Below, piece after piece: positions 24,579 to 32,471 of a stretch of DNA of 56,750 nucleotides; position 1 is the stretch's first letter; every line of letters begins with the position of its first letter. Origin of the DNA: an uncultured Marvinbryantia sp. (GTDB lineage Bacteria; Bacillota; Clostridia; Lachnospirales; Lachnospiraceae); the NCBI RefSeq assembly GCF_905201705.1, contig NZ_CAJKOX010000031.1:1-56750 (forward strand), in the 5' to 3' direction. The position numbers were made by a program, and so were the translations under genes. The notes beneath the pieces are model-generated. The model saw only the letters and a list, made by a program, of their open reading frames with translations. It did no database searches and was not told the DNA's origin.

Positions 24579-25050
24579 CCGTCCTTTCTAACTTCTCCAG
24601 CATTTTCACGAAAACGGAATCCTCCATCCCTTCCGCCAGGCTCTTGTCAAGACAATGCACCACCAGGCGGTCCTCCTGCAGAGATACGGTGATCGTTCCC
24701 GGCGTCAGAGTGATGGAATTTGCAAGTATCACACGCGCCGCCCGCGATCTCAGGCTTGTCCGGAATGTGACCATCACCGGCTCCACGATCTCCCGCTGCG
24801 ACAGGATCAGATGGATGACGGCAATGTTTGCGCGGACGATCTCCACGATCAGCGTCCCTATGTACCATAGAAAATAACCGCTCTTTTTGTACAGGATGAT
24901 TTCCTTATGTATGCTGTAATCCATAAATTTACAGATAAAAGCAAACACGAAAAGAGCAATCACCGCGCCGAACACAACGATCTCAGCGGTAATCGCTCCA
25001 TTGAAAATGATCCAGACCAGAAAAAACAACACTAACATTTTTCTTATCAC
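24571..25050 (-). CDS. mrpE: MrpE subunit
   Basis: 159 residues; two N-terminal membrane spans and a cytoplasmic part with ILANSITLTPGTITVSL, the conserved MrpE/MnhE motif. It is the first gene of the ten-gene Mrp-like operon, with its own promoter (25076-25105). The order E-F-G-D4040-B-C-D resembles that of the Mrp module of archaeal membrane-bound hydrogenase rather than the A-to-G order of Bacillus. Confidence 0.93.
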   Translation of the reverse strand: MIRKMLVLFFLVWIIFNGAITAEIVVFGAVIALFVFAFICKFMDYSIHKEIILYKKSGYFLWYIGTLIVEIVRANIAVIHLILSQREIVEPVMVTFRTSLRSRAARVILANSITLTPGTITVSLQEDRLVVHCLDKSLAEGMEDSVFVKMLEKLERTGE

Positions 25051-25075
25051 TCCTTCATCTGCTCGCTAATTATTA

Positions 25076-25105
25076 ATTATAGCAGAATAGAAGAAGGAAG
25101 TACAA
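25076..25105 (-). promoter_or_regulatory. Promoter of the Mrp-like operon
   Basis: TTGTAC (25100-25105), an 18-bp spacer and a perfect TATAAT (25076-25081) lie in the 65 bp between spoVAC and mrpE. A vegetative-type promoter here means that the antiporter genes need not depend on the sporulation operon. Confidence 0.65.
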
Positions 25106-25114
25106 GCTTATTTT

Positions 25115-25576
25115 TTATAAAAAGTTAAGGATTACCCAATAAATCAGCCCCAGCACCCAGCCGGAAAATATGCCGTAGAGGATCACCGGTCCGGCGATGG
25201 TAAAAATCTTGCAGCCGATGCCGAACACCTGCCCCTCCTTCTGAAATTCGATCGCCGGAGCCGCCACGGAATTTGCAAATCCGGTGATCGGCACAAGCGT
25301 TCCGGCTCCGCCGAATTTTGCCAGCCGCTGGTAGATGCCGCAGCCCGTCAGAATAACGGAGATGAGCACAAGCAGCACCGAGCACCAGGTACCCGCCAGC
25401 TTCTTGTCGGCGCCCAGATTCATCGCCATGTTGATGATGAACTGCCCCAGGGCGCAGATCGCGCCGCCCGTCACAAAGGCGTGCCACATATTGCTCCAGA
25501 GGCTGTGCGTGGGCGTCACCTTTTTCACGTAGTCGTTATATGCTTTGTTTTTCTGTTCTTTTAAGATATCTGCCAT
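25115..25576 (-). CDS. spoVAC: Stage V sporulation protein AC
   Basis: 153 residues from the ATG at 25576, 1 nt after the spoVAB stop; this matches the usual 150. It has several membrane spans and the conserved segments KAYNDYVKKVTPTHSLWSN and GFANSVAAPAIEFQKEGQVFG. SpoVAC is the mechanosensitive membrane part of the dipicolinic acid channel in the forespore. In most spore formers spoVAD follows; here the Mrp operon begins 65 bp on. Confidence 0.95.
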   Translation of the reverse strand: MADILKEQKNKAYNDYVKKVTPTHSLWSNMWHAFVTGGAICALGQFIINMAMNLGADKKLAGTWCSVLLVLISVILTGCGIYQRLAKFGGAGTLVPITGFANSVAAPAIEFQKEGQVFGIGCKIFTIAGPVILYGIFSGWVLGLIYWVILNFL

Positions 25577-25577
25577 G

Positions 25578-25991
25578 CTACCACCCCATATAAAAATATA
25601 ATAGACTTCCGATCGTCTTGCCAAGCGCCAGAAAGATCACGATGACACTGATCCCCTTCGCAAGCCCGATGCGCCGTGCCGCGATCGGGAAAATGTTGAT
25701 CACCTCCGCCAGCGCCATGATCCAGGCGCCCACGTACATGCCCGCCGTAAGTCCCAGCACCGCCAGCATCAGCCTGCCCTTAAAAATGGTCATGCCGTAA
25801 ACGGTAAACATATTTCCATAAACGGCGCCCAGCAGGATCATGCTCTCATAGAGCTTTGTGTGGACAGCCGTGCGTGAGATCCCGGCAAACCGCGTGATGA
25901 TGCCAAGTCCGACAAGCAGCGCGACCACGCCCGCCGCCACCAGGACGCCGCCGCCCGCTCCGATCAGGATCAAAAGTCCCGTGCGCATCAT
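25578..25991 (-). CDS. spoVAB: Stage V sporulation protein AB
   Basis: 137 residues and four hydrophobic segments (GVVALLVGLGIITRFAGISR near the start), length and context as in SpoVAB. It is an integral membrane member of the SpoVA set whose exact job is not known. The ATG overlaps the spoVAA stop by 4 nt. Confidence 0.9.
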   Translation of the reverse strand: MMRTGLLILIGAGGGVLVAAGVVALLVGLGIITRFAGISRTAVHTKLYESMILLGAVYGNMFTVYGMTIFKGRLMLAVLGLTAGMYVGAWIMALAEVINIFPIAARRIGLAKGISVIVIFLALGKTIGSLLYFYMGW

Positions 25992-26641
25992 CCCGTGATC
26001 CCCTTTCCGCTGCTCTGCGTGGTCTTTCGCTCGTTTTTCGGCACGTGACGGCTGGCCTCGATGATGGTATCGTTCACATCGTTTTCATAGGTGCGCATCT
26101 GCACCTCCAGAGGCGTCGGGTCCGCCGTCAGCTTCTTTCCCGCAAAATGATTGAAAAATACGATGATGCCAAGCCCCAGCCCCAGGGAATATGACAGCTC
26201 CAGGACCGTGAAGCCGTCCGAGGTCTGCCCGGTAAACAGCTCGTACACCTGCCCGAACAGCTCGGTGATCGACACGTCATTGTTGAACGTCATGATCGAA
26301 AAGGAGGCTCCGAAAAAGCACAGCACGCAGACCGCCGCCGTTTTCAGCCAGCTCACCGCATCTGCGGGCTGTTTCTGTTTCTCGTAAGTGATGATAAAAT
26401 CCGGTACGCCGATATTGTTGATCTCCAGACTGGGAAATTCCTTCTGGATGCAGGCGATCACCTCCATCACCGATTTCACATAGCGCCCCGGCTCCCTGCC
26501 GACCGCCTCCGGGAAAAGCATCGTCTTTACCCGCGCCTCGATCTCCTTATTACTGCAGGAAATCTGGGCAATGTCTTTTAAAAAAACACGGCGGTCATGT
26601 ACCCCGACATTTTCGTCTATTTTCAGATATAACGTATCCAC
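25988..26641 (-). CDS. spoVAA: Stage V sporulation protein AA
   Basis: 217 residues. A soluble N-terminal part (MDTLYLKIDENVGV, and VFLKDIAQISCS) is followed by two membrane spans at about 100-120 and 150-165 and a charged tail. This is the SpoVAA layout. It follows sigF by 71 bp without a terminator, so it may be read from both the spoIIA promoter and a forespore promoter. Confidence 0.9.
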   Translation of the reverse strand: MDTLYLKIDENVGVHDRRVFLKDIAQISCSNKEIEARVKTMLFPEAVGREPGRYVKSVMEVIACIQKEFPSLEINNIGVPDFIITYEKQKQPADAVSWLKTAAVCVLCFFGASFSIMTFNNDVSITELFGQVYELFTGQTSDGFTVLELSYSLGLGLGIIVFFNHFAGKKLTADPTPLEVQMRTYENDVNDTIIEASRHVPKNERKTTQSSGKGITG

Positions 26642-26712
26642 GTCCGTTCCTCCTGTGGGTGATCTCCATTACTTTTCTGCTAGTATCCGCAAAACAACAG
26701 AAAATATACCGT

Positions 26713-27429
26713 TTATTGAAGAGCGTCGCGCATTTTTTTCAAAATCTTCTTTTCCAGGCGCGATACCTGCACCTGTGTCCTTCCGAGCATCTCCGCCACC
26801 TGCGACTGCGTCTGATCTTTAAAATAGCGCATAATGATAAGAAACTGCTCCTCCGGCTCCAGCGTCTCCATCACCTCCGTCAGCACCATGCTGTCGAGCA
26901 CCTTTTCGTTCATATTTTCCTTTTCCTCGATCCGGTCCTCCAGATAAATTTCCGTACCGTCTCCCTGATAGACCGGGCGGTGCAGCGATTCCACCTCCGA
27001 TGCCGCCTCCATCGCAAGCACAATGTCCTCGCGGGAGATTCCGATCTCCTCTGACAGCTCCTCCACCGTCGGCTCGCGCCCAAGCCGCTTTTCCAGGCTC
27101 TCCCGCGCGGACGCCGTCTTATATGCCGTCTCCTTTAAGGAGCGGCTGACCTTCAGCATCCCGTCGTCCCGCAGGAAGCGTTTGATCTCCCCGGCGATCA
27201 TCGGCACAGCATAGGTGGAAAATTTCACACCGTAGGACAGATCAAAATGATCGATCGCCTTTAAAAGCCCGATACTGCCGATCTGAAAGAGATCCTCATC
27301 GTCCGTCCCCCTGCCGGCGAAGCGCTTCGCGATGGTGAAAACAAGTCCCAGATTTTCCTCCACTAATTGTTCTCTTGCAGCTTTATCCCCCTGGTGCGCT
27401 TTCTCAATTAACCATTGGGTGTGCTCCAT
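26713..27429 (-). CDS. sigF: RNA polymerase sigma-F factor
   Basis: 238 residues. Region 2 is LVFTIAKRFAGRGTDDEDLFQIGSIG split around the core-binding helix (first 20 residues of this are the conserved part), with KFSTYAVPMIAGEIKRFLR. Region 4 ends in LGRTQVQVSRLEKKILKKMR, an HTH for -35 recognition. It directs the first forespore programme. Held inactive by SpoIIAB and released by SpoIIAA, both encoded just upstream (gap 13 nt). Length and order match spoIIAC of Bacillus. Confidence 0.97.
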   Translation of the reverse strand: MEHTQWLIEKAHQGDKAAREQLVEENLGLVFTIAKRFAGRGTDDEDLFQIGSIGLLKAIDHFDLSYGVKFSTYAVPMIAGEIKRFLRDDGMLKVSRSLKETAYKTASARESLEKRLGREPTVEELSEEIGISREDIVLAMEAASEVESLHRPVYQGDGTEIYLEDRIEEKENMNEKVLDSMVLTEVMETLEPEEQFLIIMRYFKDQTQSQVAEMLGRTQVQVSRLEKKILKKMRDALQ

Positions 27430-27442
27430 CTAAGACTTCCTT

Positions 27443-27889
27443 TCAATCATGATATTCGTTCGGGGTCCTGCCAATGCGCTTTTTCATCGTCACCGCTGTT
27501 CCCTCGCCGACGGTCGATTCCACCTGCACGTCGTCCATGAATGCCTCCATAAAGGCAAAGCCCATGCCGGAGCGCTCGGTGTCCGGCTTGGTCGTAAACA
27601 GCGGCTCCATCGCTTTTGCGATATCGGCAATTCCGACGCCCTTATCCGACACGGTGAGGGTGAGCACCTGCCCGCTGATGCTGCAGGAAACCGTCACCTT
27701 TTTCACCTCATTTTCATAGCCGTGGACGATCGCGTTCGTCACCGCCTCCGAGAGCGCCGTCTTGACGTCCGCCACCTCCTCCAGCGTGGGATTTAACTGC
27801 GTCATAAATGCCGCCACCGCCACGCGCGCAAAGCTCTCATTGCAGGAGCGGCTGTCAAATTCAATCATCATTTCATTCGTCTGTTCCAT
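27443..27889 (-). CDS. spoIIAB: Anti-sigma-F factor and SpoIIAA kinase
   Basis: 148 residues from the ATG at 27889, six bases after AGGGGG; a TTG at 27904 would overlap spoIIAA and is less likely. GHKL-type ATP-binding: N-box ALSEAVTNAIVHGYE, G1 DKGVGI, G2 RSGMGFAFME. It binds sigma-F and phosphorylates SpoIIAA on serine, so sigma-F stays off until septation. Confidence 0.96.
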   Translation of the reverse strand: MEQTNEMMIEFDSRSCNESFARVAVAAFMTQLNPTLEEVADVKTALSEAVTNAIVHGYENEVKKVTVSCSISGQVLTLTVSDKGVGIADIAKAMEPLFTTKPDTERSGMGFAFMEAFMDDVQVESTVGEGTAVTMKKRIGRTPNEYHD

Positions 27890-27900
27890 ATGCTTCCCCC

Positions 27901-28236
27901 TCAAAACATTTGCGACTGCTCCGGCAGTCCCTCATAAATATCGATCACCTTGTAAATGCCGGACAGCGTGAGAATCCGCAAGATCCGTTCGTTTACATGA
28001 ACCGCCGCCACTGCGCCGCCCATAAACCGCATATTTTTGTAGCGTCCCATGATCAGTCCGATCCCGGAGCTGTCCATAAAGCTTGTCTTCCGGAAATCAA
28101 AAATGATCCGCCGGATATTGCAGCTCTGTATCAGCCGGTCCGATCCGCGCTTGATCTTTTCCGCATTGTGATGGTCCAGCTCCGCCGGAAGAAGCACCGT
28201 CAGATCCGTCCCGTTAATTTTAAAAAAATCCTCCAT
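27901..28236 (-). CDS. spoIIAA: Anti-anti-sigma factor SpoIIAA
   Basis: 111 residues, STAS fold. The regulatory serine lies in TSFMDSSGIGLIMGRY, the strictly conserved phosphorylation site. Unphosphorylated SpoIIAA binds SpoIIAB and releases sigma-F; SpoIIE should reactivate it. It is first gene of spoIIA; dacF does not precede it. I see no convincing sigma-H promoter in the 90 bp before the start. GGGGAGG precedes the ATG. Confidence 0.96.
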   Translation of the reverse strand: MEDFFKINGTDLTVLLPAELDHHNAEKIKRGSDRLIQSCNIRRIIFDFRKTSFMDSSGIGLIMGRYKNMRFMGGAVAAVHVNERILRILTLSGIYKVIDIYEGLPEQSQMF

Positions 28237-28329
28237 TCTCTATCCTCCCCTTTCTTTATCTATGAGCTGCCCGACAAATGAGCCTTCATCGATTTTTCGT
28301 GCTTTCCATGGCTCCTATCTATACAATAA

Positions 28330-28357
28330 GGACCCGGAAGGTTTTCCTTCCGAGTCC
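28330..28357 (-). terminator. Terminator of the TPR-protein gene
   Basis: A 12-bp stem with one G-U pair (GGACTCGGAAGG / CCTTCCGGGTCC on the minus strand) and an AAAA loop, followed by TTATTGTAT, 70 bp after the TPR gene. It separates this unit from spoIIA. Confidence 0.75.
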
Positions 28358-28427
28358 CTGCTTCGAGCCTTCTCTTTTGTTTTTGTCCCGGCTTCCGGTC
28401 TGCGCCGTCCGCCTTCCCTGGGTACGC

Positions 28428-29996
28428 TTACCAGTTCTGCGTGCCGTCCTGCGTGCCATCCACCGATGTCCCGTCCGCGTTGGTTTCCGACACCGGCGTG
28501 CCGTCTGCGTTTGTCTCTGCCGCCGGCGTACCGTCCGCATTTGTCTCCGCCTGCGTCTCTCCCGTATCTGTCGTGCCTGTATTGGTCAGCACCGACTGGT
28601 CGCTGACATACTGCGACAGGTTTGCCGCCTGCGCCTGTGCCGGGAATTTCTGTATCGTCTGGGCAAACGTCTTGTCCGCGTTTTCCGTATCGCCGAGATT
28701 GTAGTAGGCAAAGCTTAAATAATACCATGCGTCATACTGTGTATCGTCCGTCTCCGTTGCCTGTTTAAGCTTCTCTGCCGCAGTGCTGTAATCGCCCTGC
28801 GCGTAGGCAGTCGCGCCCTCGGCGTACTGCGACTCGTAGATCGTGGACTTCACGCTCGTCATGATCGTATCGTAGAGCGTCTTGCCGTTGCCCTCCAGAC
28901 TGTCCGCTTCCACCCCGGCAAGCTCCGTGGCAGCGCCGTTCTGGTCGCCCGACAGGAATTTTGCCGCCGCAGACAGGAGCTGGTCATAGCCGTCCGCCTT
29001 GCTCTGGGCAGCCTCCATCGTGCTTGTGGCCTCGTCGATCTGCGCCTGATAGCCCGCGATCTCCTCCTCCAGCGTGTCCACCTTCGCGCTCTCCGCCGCC
29101 AGCTTTGTGTTGGCGTCCGTCACCTGCTGATTGGCGCTCTGGTTGATCTTTTTCGTGTTCGACGGGATCGCCAGAAACCAGATCAGCGCAGCTCCCAAGA
29201 CAAAGCCAAGCAAAATATTCAGAAACGTTGCCGCGGATGAGCTGTCGCGGAACGTAGTTGGCTGAATGATCGTATCATTGCCGCTCATATATCTGACCGG
29301 ACCGAGGAATTTCTTTTCTTCCCGCTCGTCCAGCGGCGTTACCCGCCGACGGTACTTCTTTTTGCCGAGATTGGTGGCAACGCCTGTCGCCTCCTCCACC
29401 TCATTGAGATAGCGCAGCGTCGTCGTGTTGGTCGCGTCGATCTGCGACGCCTTCTTCAGCAGTCTTCGCGCTTTCTCATACTCCTCCTGCTTCAGATAAA
29501 CCAGCGCAAGCAGATGGTAGCCCTTGATCAGATTCGGATTCTGCGTCAGCACACGCTTCAGCTGGATGACTGCCATATCGTCGTCACCCTGGCGGCAGTA
29601 CTGCAGCGCCTGATTGTATTTATGGATCGTCTGGTTAATGACGTCCAGCTTGTTTTTATTCGACTGAAGCCTGCTTATGTAAAGGTTCGCCGCATTGTTC
29701 TCCGGCATGATATTTTTGCTGATGACCCACTCGCTGAGTGCGGAAACCACCTCGCCGGTCTCATAGTAAACAAGACCGAGCAGGTTTCTGGCGTCGATGT
29801 TTTCTTTATTAAATTTCAGGCTTCGCTTCAGACAGGACACCGCTCCGGAAAGGTCGCGGACGCTTGCCTTCTCAAGCCCCTCGTTGTACAGCAGATTGGA
29901 AATCCGCACCACCCTTTTGAGGATCGTGACATCCGCTCCGCAGCCGCTGCAGTAATCTATGGAAGATAACGGCGTGCCGCAGTAAATACATCTCAT
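28428..29996 (-). CDS. Zinc-ribbon/TPR membrane protein
   Basis: 522 residues. The N-terminus is a small zinc ribbon (CIYCGTPLSSIDYCSGCG). TPR-like helical repeats occupy about 30-200 (ARNLLGLVYYETGEVVSALS, KGYHLLALVYLKQEEYEKA). One membrane span lies at about 260-282. The outer part has a coiled-coil stretch (about 295-340) and further TPR-like repeats (QYDAWYYLSFAYYNLGDTEN). It ends in an ETNADGTP repeat tail. It is a scaffold-type protein with TPR on both membrane sides. The function is unknown. It follows the small gene and folC and ends at a terminator. Confidence 0.8.
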   Translation of the reverse strand: MRCIYCGTPLSSIDYCSGCGADVTILKRVVRISNLLYNEGLEKASVRDLSGAVSCLKRSLKFNKENIDARNLLGLVYYETGEVVSALSEWVISKNIMPENNAANLYISRLQSNKNKLDVINQTIHKYNQALQYCRQGDDDMAVIQLKRVLTQNPNLIKGYHLLALVYLKQEEYEKARRLLKKASQIDATNTTTLRYLNEVEEATGVATNLGKKKYRRRVTPLDEREEKKFLGPVRYMSGNDTIIQPTTFRDSSSAATFLNILLGFVLGAALIWFLAIPSNTKKINQSANQQVTDANTKLAAESAKVDTLEEEIAGYQAQIDEATSTMEAAQSKADGYDQLLSAAAKFLSGDQNGAATELAGVEADSLEGNGKTLYDTIMTSVKSTIYESQYAEGATAYAQGDYSTAAEKLKQATETDDTQYDAWYYLSFAYYNLGDTENADKTFAQTIQKFPAQAQAANLSQYVSDQSVLTNTGTTDTGETQAETNADGTPAAETNADGTPVSETNADGTSVDGTQDGTQNW

Positions 29997-30008
29997 ACGA
30001 CCGCCCCC

Positions 30009-30155
30009 TTATCTGTGCTTGTTCTTTTCTTCCTGCAGCATTTCCTTCAGGATATCGGTGATATCTGTGAAGTCGCGCTTGTAAATAGCATCCTCCGCCT
30101 CGTTTACATCCAGGCTCGGATGAAATTTCTTCAGTTCCTCTTCGTAATTAATCAT
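30009..30155 (-). CDS. 48-residue small protein between folC and the TPR gene
   Basis: MINYEEELKKFHPSLDVNEA begins the product; it goes on with AEDAIYKRDFTDITDILKEM and ends QEEKNKHR. The start codon overlaps the folC stop codon in an ATGA, with the ribosome-binding site GAGGAG inside folC, so it is clearly a translated gene. It is acidic and predicted helical, with no membrane span. I recognise no family. It precedes the TPR gene by 12 nt, so a partner role to the TPR protein or FolC is possible. Confidence 0.75.
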   Translation of the reverse strand: MINYEEELKKFHPSLDVNEAEDAIYKRDFTDITDILKEMLQEEKNKHR

Positions 30156-31450
30156 GTATTCCTCTCCTCTATGAGTGCTTTGATTTCCCCGACCAGATAC
30201 AATGAGCCGACGCAGAACAAAAGCCCGTCTCCCCGCTTTGCGAGCGCCGTCTCAAAAGCCTTGCCGATGTCCTCTTCCGCTGTCACCTCTGCATCTGTAT
30301 ATTTCCGGAATATCCCGGCAAGCTCCCCCGCCGGAACGATGCGCTTCCCCTCGATCTGCGTGGCGACAACCTCCGAAAGCCTGCCGGTCTCACAGATGGT
30401 TCTGATCATCTGCTCGTAGTTTTTCTCGACCACCGCGGAAAAAAGCAGCACGATCCGCCTTCCCTCCTGTACGCCGTTTAAAGTGCGCACAAATTCGCGC
30501 ACGCCGTCCTCATTGTGCGCGCCGTCCACGATCACGCCCGGCAAAATAGTCTCCATGCGCCCCTGCCAGTGCGTATCCGCCATCGCCTGCAGGCGCACAT
30601 CGCAGGGAATCTTATGCTCCGGATCGACCGCTTCCATTGCCAGGAGCGCCAGCGACGCATTCTCCGCCTGATACGGAGCCGGGTAGGGCACCGTGATCTT
30701 CCTCTTCTCATAATACAGGGCATCCAGCTCAAAATCAATGCTTTTATCGGTTTTATCCAAAATTTCGTACATCTCCCTGTGCAGCCCCACCGCCGGAGCG
30801 TGCATCTTTTGCGCCCTGCCCAGGATCACCGCCTCCGCCGCCGTACCGCGGCACCCGTCGTAGATCACTGGCACGCCCGCCTTAATGATGCCCGCCTTTT
30901 CCTGCGCGATCTGCTCTATGGTATCTCCGAGGATCTCCGTGTGGTCGAGGCTGATGCTGGTAATCACACACGCCAGCGGATGCTCCACGATATTGGTGGC
31001 GTCCAGCCTGCCGCCAAGCCCCGTCTCCAGCACGGCGTATTCCACCTCATGCCGTTCAAACAGCACCAGGCAGACCGCAAAGAGGATCTCGAAATACGCC
31101 GGATGAGCAAAGCCGTCCGCCTGCATTTCCCGGATCACCTGCCAGACCTTTTCGTATGCCGAAAGAAATTCCTCATCGGTGACCGGTACATTGTTGATCT
31201 GGAAACGCTCGTTTATCTTTACCAGATGCGGGGAAATAAACAGCCCGGTTTTCTTTCCGCCCGCTGTCAGCATAGACGACAGAAACGCGCAGACAGACCC
31301 CTTGCCGTTCGTACCCGCCACATGGATCACCTTCATTTTCCGCTCCGGCCGTCCCAGCCGCTCTATCATCTCAACCGTGTTCTCCGGCTTGTTTTTTTTC
31401 GTAAACTTCGGAACGCTCTCGATATAGCTTACCGCTTCCTCGTATGTCAT
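30152..31450 (-). CDS. folC: Folylpolyglutamate synthase/dihydrofolate synthase, first copy
   Basis: 432 residues, the usual FolC length. P-loop HVAGTNGKGSVCAFL, DATNIVEHP, the Mur-ligase-like VITSISLDHTEILGDT, and the ADP-binding VDGAHNEDGV. It adds glutamate to dihydropteroate or folates in the cytoplasm. A second folC (50631-51983) sits in the folate operon of this same window; they are distinct in sequence. This copy has its own promoter and is followed by the 48-residue gene in ATGA overlap. Which of the two does dihydrofolate synthesis cannot be told. Confidence 0.93.
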   Translation of the reverse strand: MTYEEAVSYIESVPKFTKKNKPENTVEMIERLGRPERKMKVIHVAGTNGKGSVCAFLSSMLTAGGKKTGLFISPHLVKINERFQINNVPVTDEEFLSAYEKVWQVIREMQADGFAHPAYFEILFAVCLVLFERHEVEYAVLETGLGGRLDATNIVEHPLACVITSISLDHTEILGDTIEQIAQEKAGIIKAGVPVIYDGCRGTAAEAVILGRAQKMHAPAVGLHREMYEILDKTDKSIDFELDALYYEKRKITVPYPAPYQAENASLALLAMEAVDPEHKIPCDVRLQAMADTHWQGRMETILPGVIVDGAHNEDGVREFVRTLNGVQEGRRIVLLFSAVVEKNYEQMIRTICETGRLSEVVATQIEGKRIVPAGELAGIFRKYTDAEVTAEEDIGKAFETALAKRGDGLLFCVGSLYLVGEIKALIEERNT

Positions 31451-31525
31451 AATGAATGTCTCTTCTTTCTTCGCTCTCTCATTTTTCAGACGGCGGCTTT
31501 TTTTTCATCGCTCCCGTCCTCATCT

Positions 31526-31554
31526 ATCATATATATTTCGGGGCGGCATTGCAA
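31526..31554 (-). promoter_or_regulatory. Promoter of the first folC gene
   Basis: TTGCAA (31549-31554), a 17-bp spacer and TATGAT (31526-31531), 75 bp before the start codon. Confidence 0.65.
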
Positions 31555-31589
31555 GTAATTTTTTTCGCGTGTTTCGACATGACTGCGCT

Positions 31590-31675
31590 GCTGCTCACGT
31601 CAGCCCCAAACACCTGCTACGCCGCGAAGCCAGTCCTGTGGGTCTGAGACGTGAGAACGCGATTCAGGTGTGAGC
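31590..31675. repeat. Intergenic structured repeat, copy B
   Basis: CTGCTCAC and ACACCTG in the left arm pair with CAGGTGTGAGCAG in the right arm, making a long hairpin. CTCACGTC can instead pair with an inner GACGTGAG, so two alternative folds exist. The core GAAGCCAGTCCTGTGGGTCT, with the TGAGACG after it, matches copy A at 6115-6208. It lies between the terminator of the amino-acid transporter and the folC promoter and carries no reading frame of its own. Confidence 0.5.
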
Positions 31676-31695
31676 AGATCCTGTAAAAAATAATA

Positions 31696-31723
31696 AGAGC
31701 CGGGCATCTTTCATCCCGGCTCT
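31696..31723 (-). terminator. Terminator of the amino-acid ABC transporter
   Basis: AGAGCCGGG / CCCGGCTCT make a 9-bp stem with a 10-nt loop directly after the ATPase gene, followed on the minus strand by TTATTATTTTTTA. Confidence 0.85.
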
Positions 31724-31730
31724 GCGATAC

Positions 31731-32471
31731 TCAAATAACTTTACTTAAAAATGCTTTTAAGCGCTCGTTTTTCGGATTTCCGAAAAATTCTGCCGGAGCT
31801 GCCTCCTCCAGAATATGCCCTTCCGCCATAAAGAGGATGCGGTCCGCCACCTCTTTTGCAAAGCCCATCTCATGGGTGACGACGATCATCGTCATATGCT
31901 CGCGGGCAAGCTCTCCCATAACCTGCAGCACCTCGCCGACCATTTCCGGGTCGAGCGCCGAGGTCGGCTCGTCAAACAGCAGCACCTCCGGTTTCATACA
32001 GAGCGCGCGCACGATCGCGACACGCTGCTTCTGTCCGCCGGAAAGCTGGCTCGGATACGCGTTTGCACGGTCGGCAAGCCCGACGCGCGCCAGAAGCTTC
32101 ATCGCCTCGCTCTCCGCCTCTTCTTTGCTGACGCCCTGCAGCTTCATCGGCGCGATCGTCATATTTTTCAGGACCGTCATGTGCGGGAACAGATTGAAAT
32201 GCTGAAACACCATTCCCATCTTCTGACGGTGAAGATTGATGTTGACATTTTTGTCCATCAGATCGACGCCGTTAAAATAAATGTGCCCGCCCGTCGGATC
32301 CTCCAGACGGTTCAAACAGCGCAGGAAGGTGCTTTTGCCGGAACCGGACGGTCCGACCACAAACACAACTTCCCCTTTCTGGATCTCGGTCGACACGCCG
32401 TTTAACGCGTGTACGCCGACAAACTCTTTTTTCAGATTTTCTACCCGGATCAGGGGTTCGTTACCGTTCAC
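31731..32471 (-). CDS. Polar amino-acid ABC transporter ATPase (GlnQ-like)
   Basis: 246 residues, one complete nucleotide-binding domain: Walker A GPSGSGKSTFLR, signature LSGGQKQRVAIVRAL, Walker B VLLFDEPTSALDPE, switch His in VVTHEMGF. This is the GlnQ/ArtP class. It powers import through the permease whose gene overlaps its start by 11 nt. Substrate not readable from ATPase; the set as a whole points to a polar amino acid. Confidence 0.94.
   Translation of the reverse strand: MNGNEPLIRVENLKKEFVGVHALNGVSTEIQKGEVVFVVGPSGSGKSTFLRCLNRLEDPTGGHIYFNGVDLMDKNVNINLHRQKMGMVFQHFNLFPHMTVLKNMTIAPMKLQGVSKEEAESEAMKLLARVGLADRANAYPSQLSGGQKQRVAIVRALCMKPEVLLFDEPTSALDPEMVGEVLQVMGELAREHMTMIVVTHEMGFAKEVADRILFMAEGHILEEAAPAEFFGNPKNERLKAFLSKVI

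Noticed and set aside
15554..25050. Complex I or membrane-bound hydrogenase operon
   Set aside because: There are no genes for NuoB/C/D/I, NuoE/F/G or NiFe subunits; the small subunits are MrpE, F, G, B and C.
30515..31558. 347-codon plus-strand frame over the first folC gene
   Set aside because: Antisense to folC and its promoter; no start signal and no recognisable domain.
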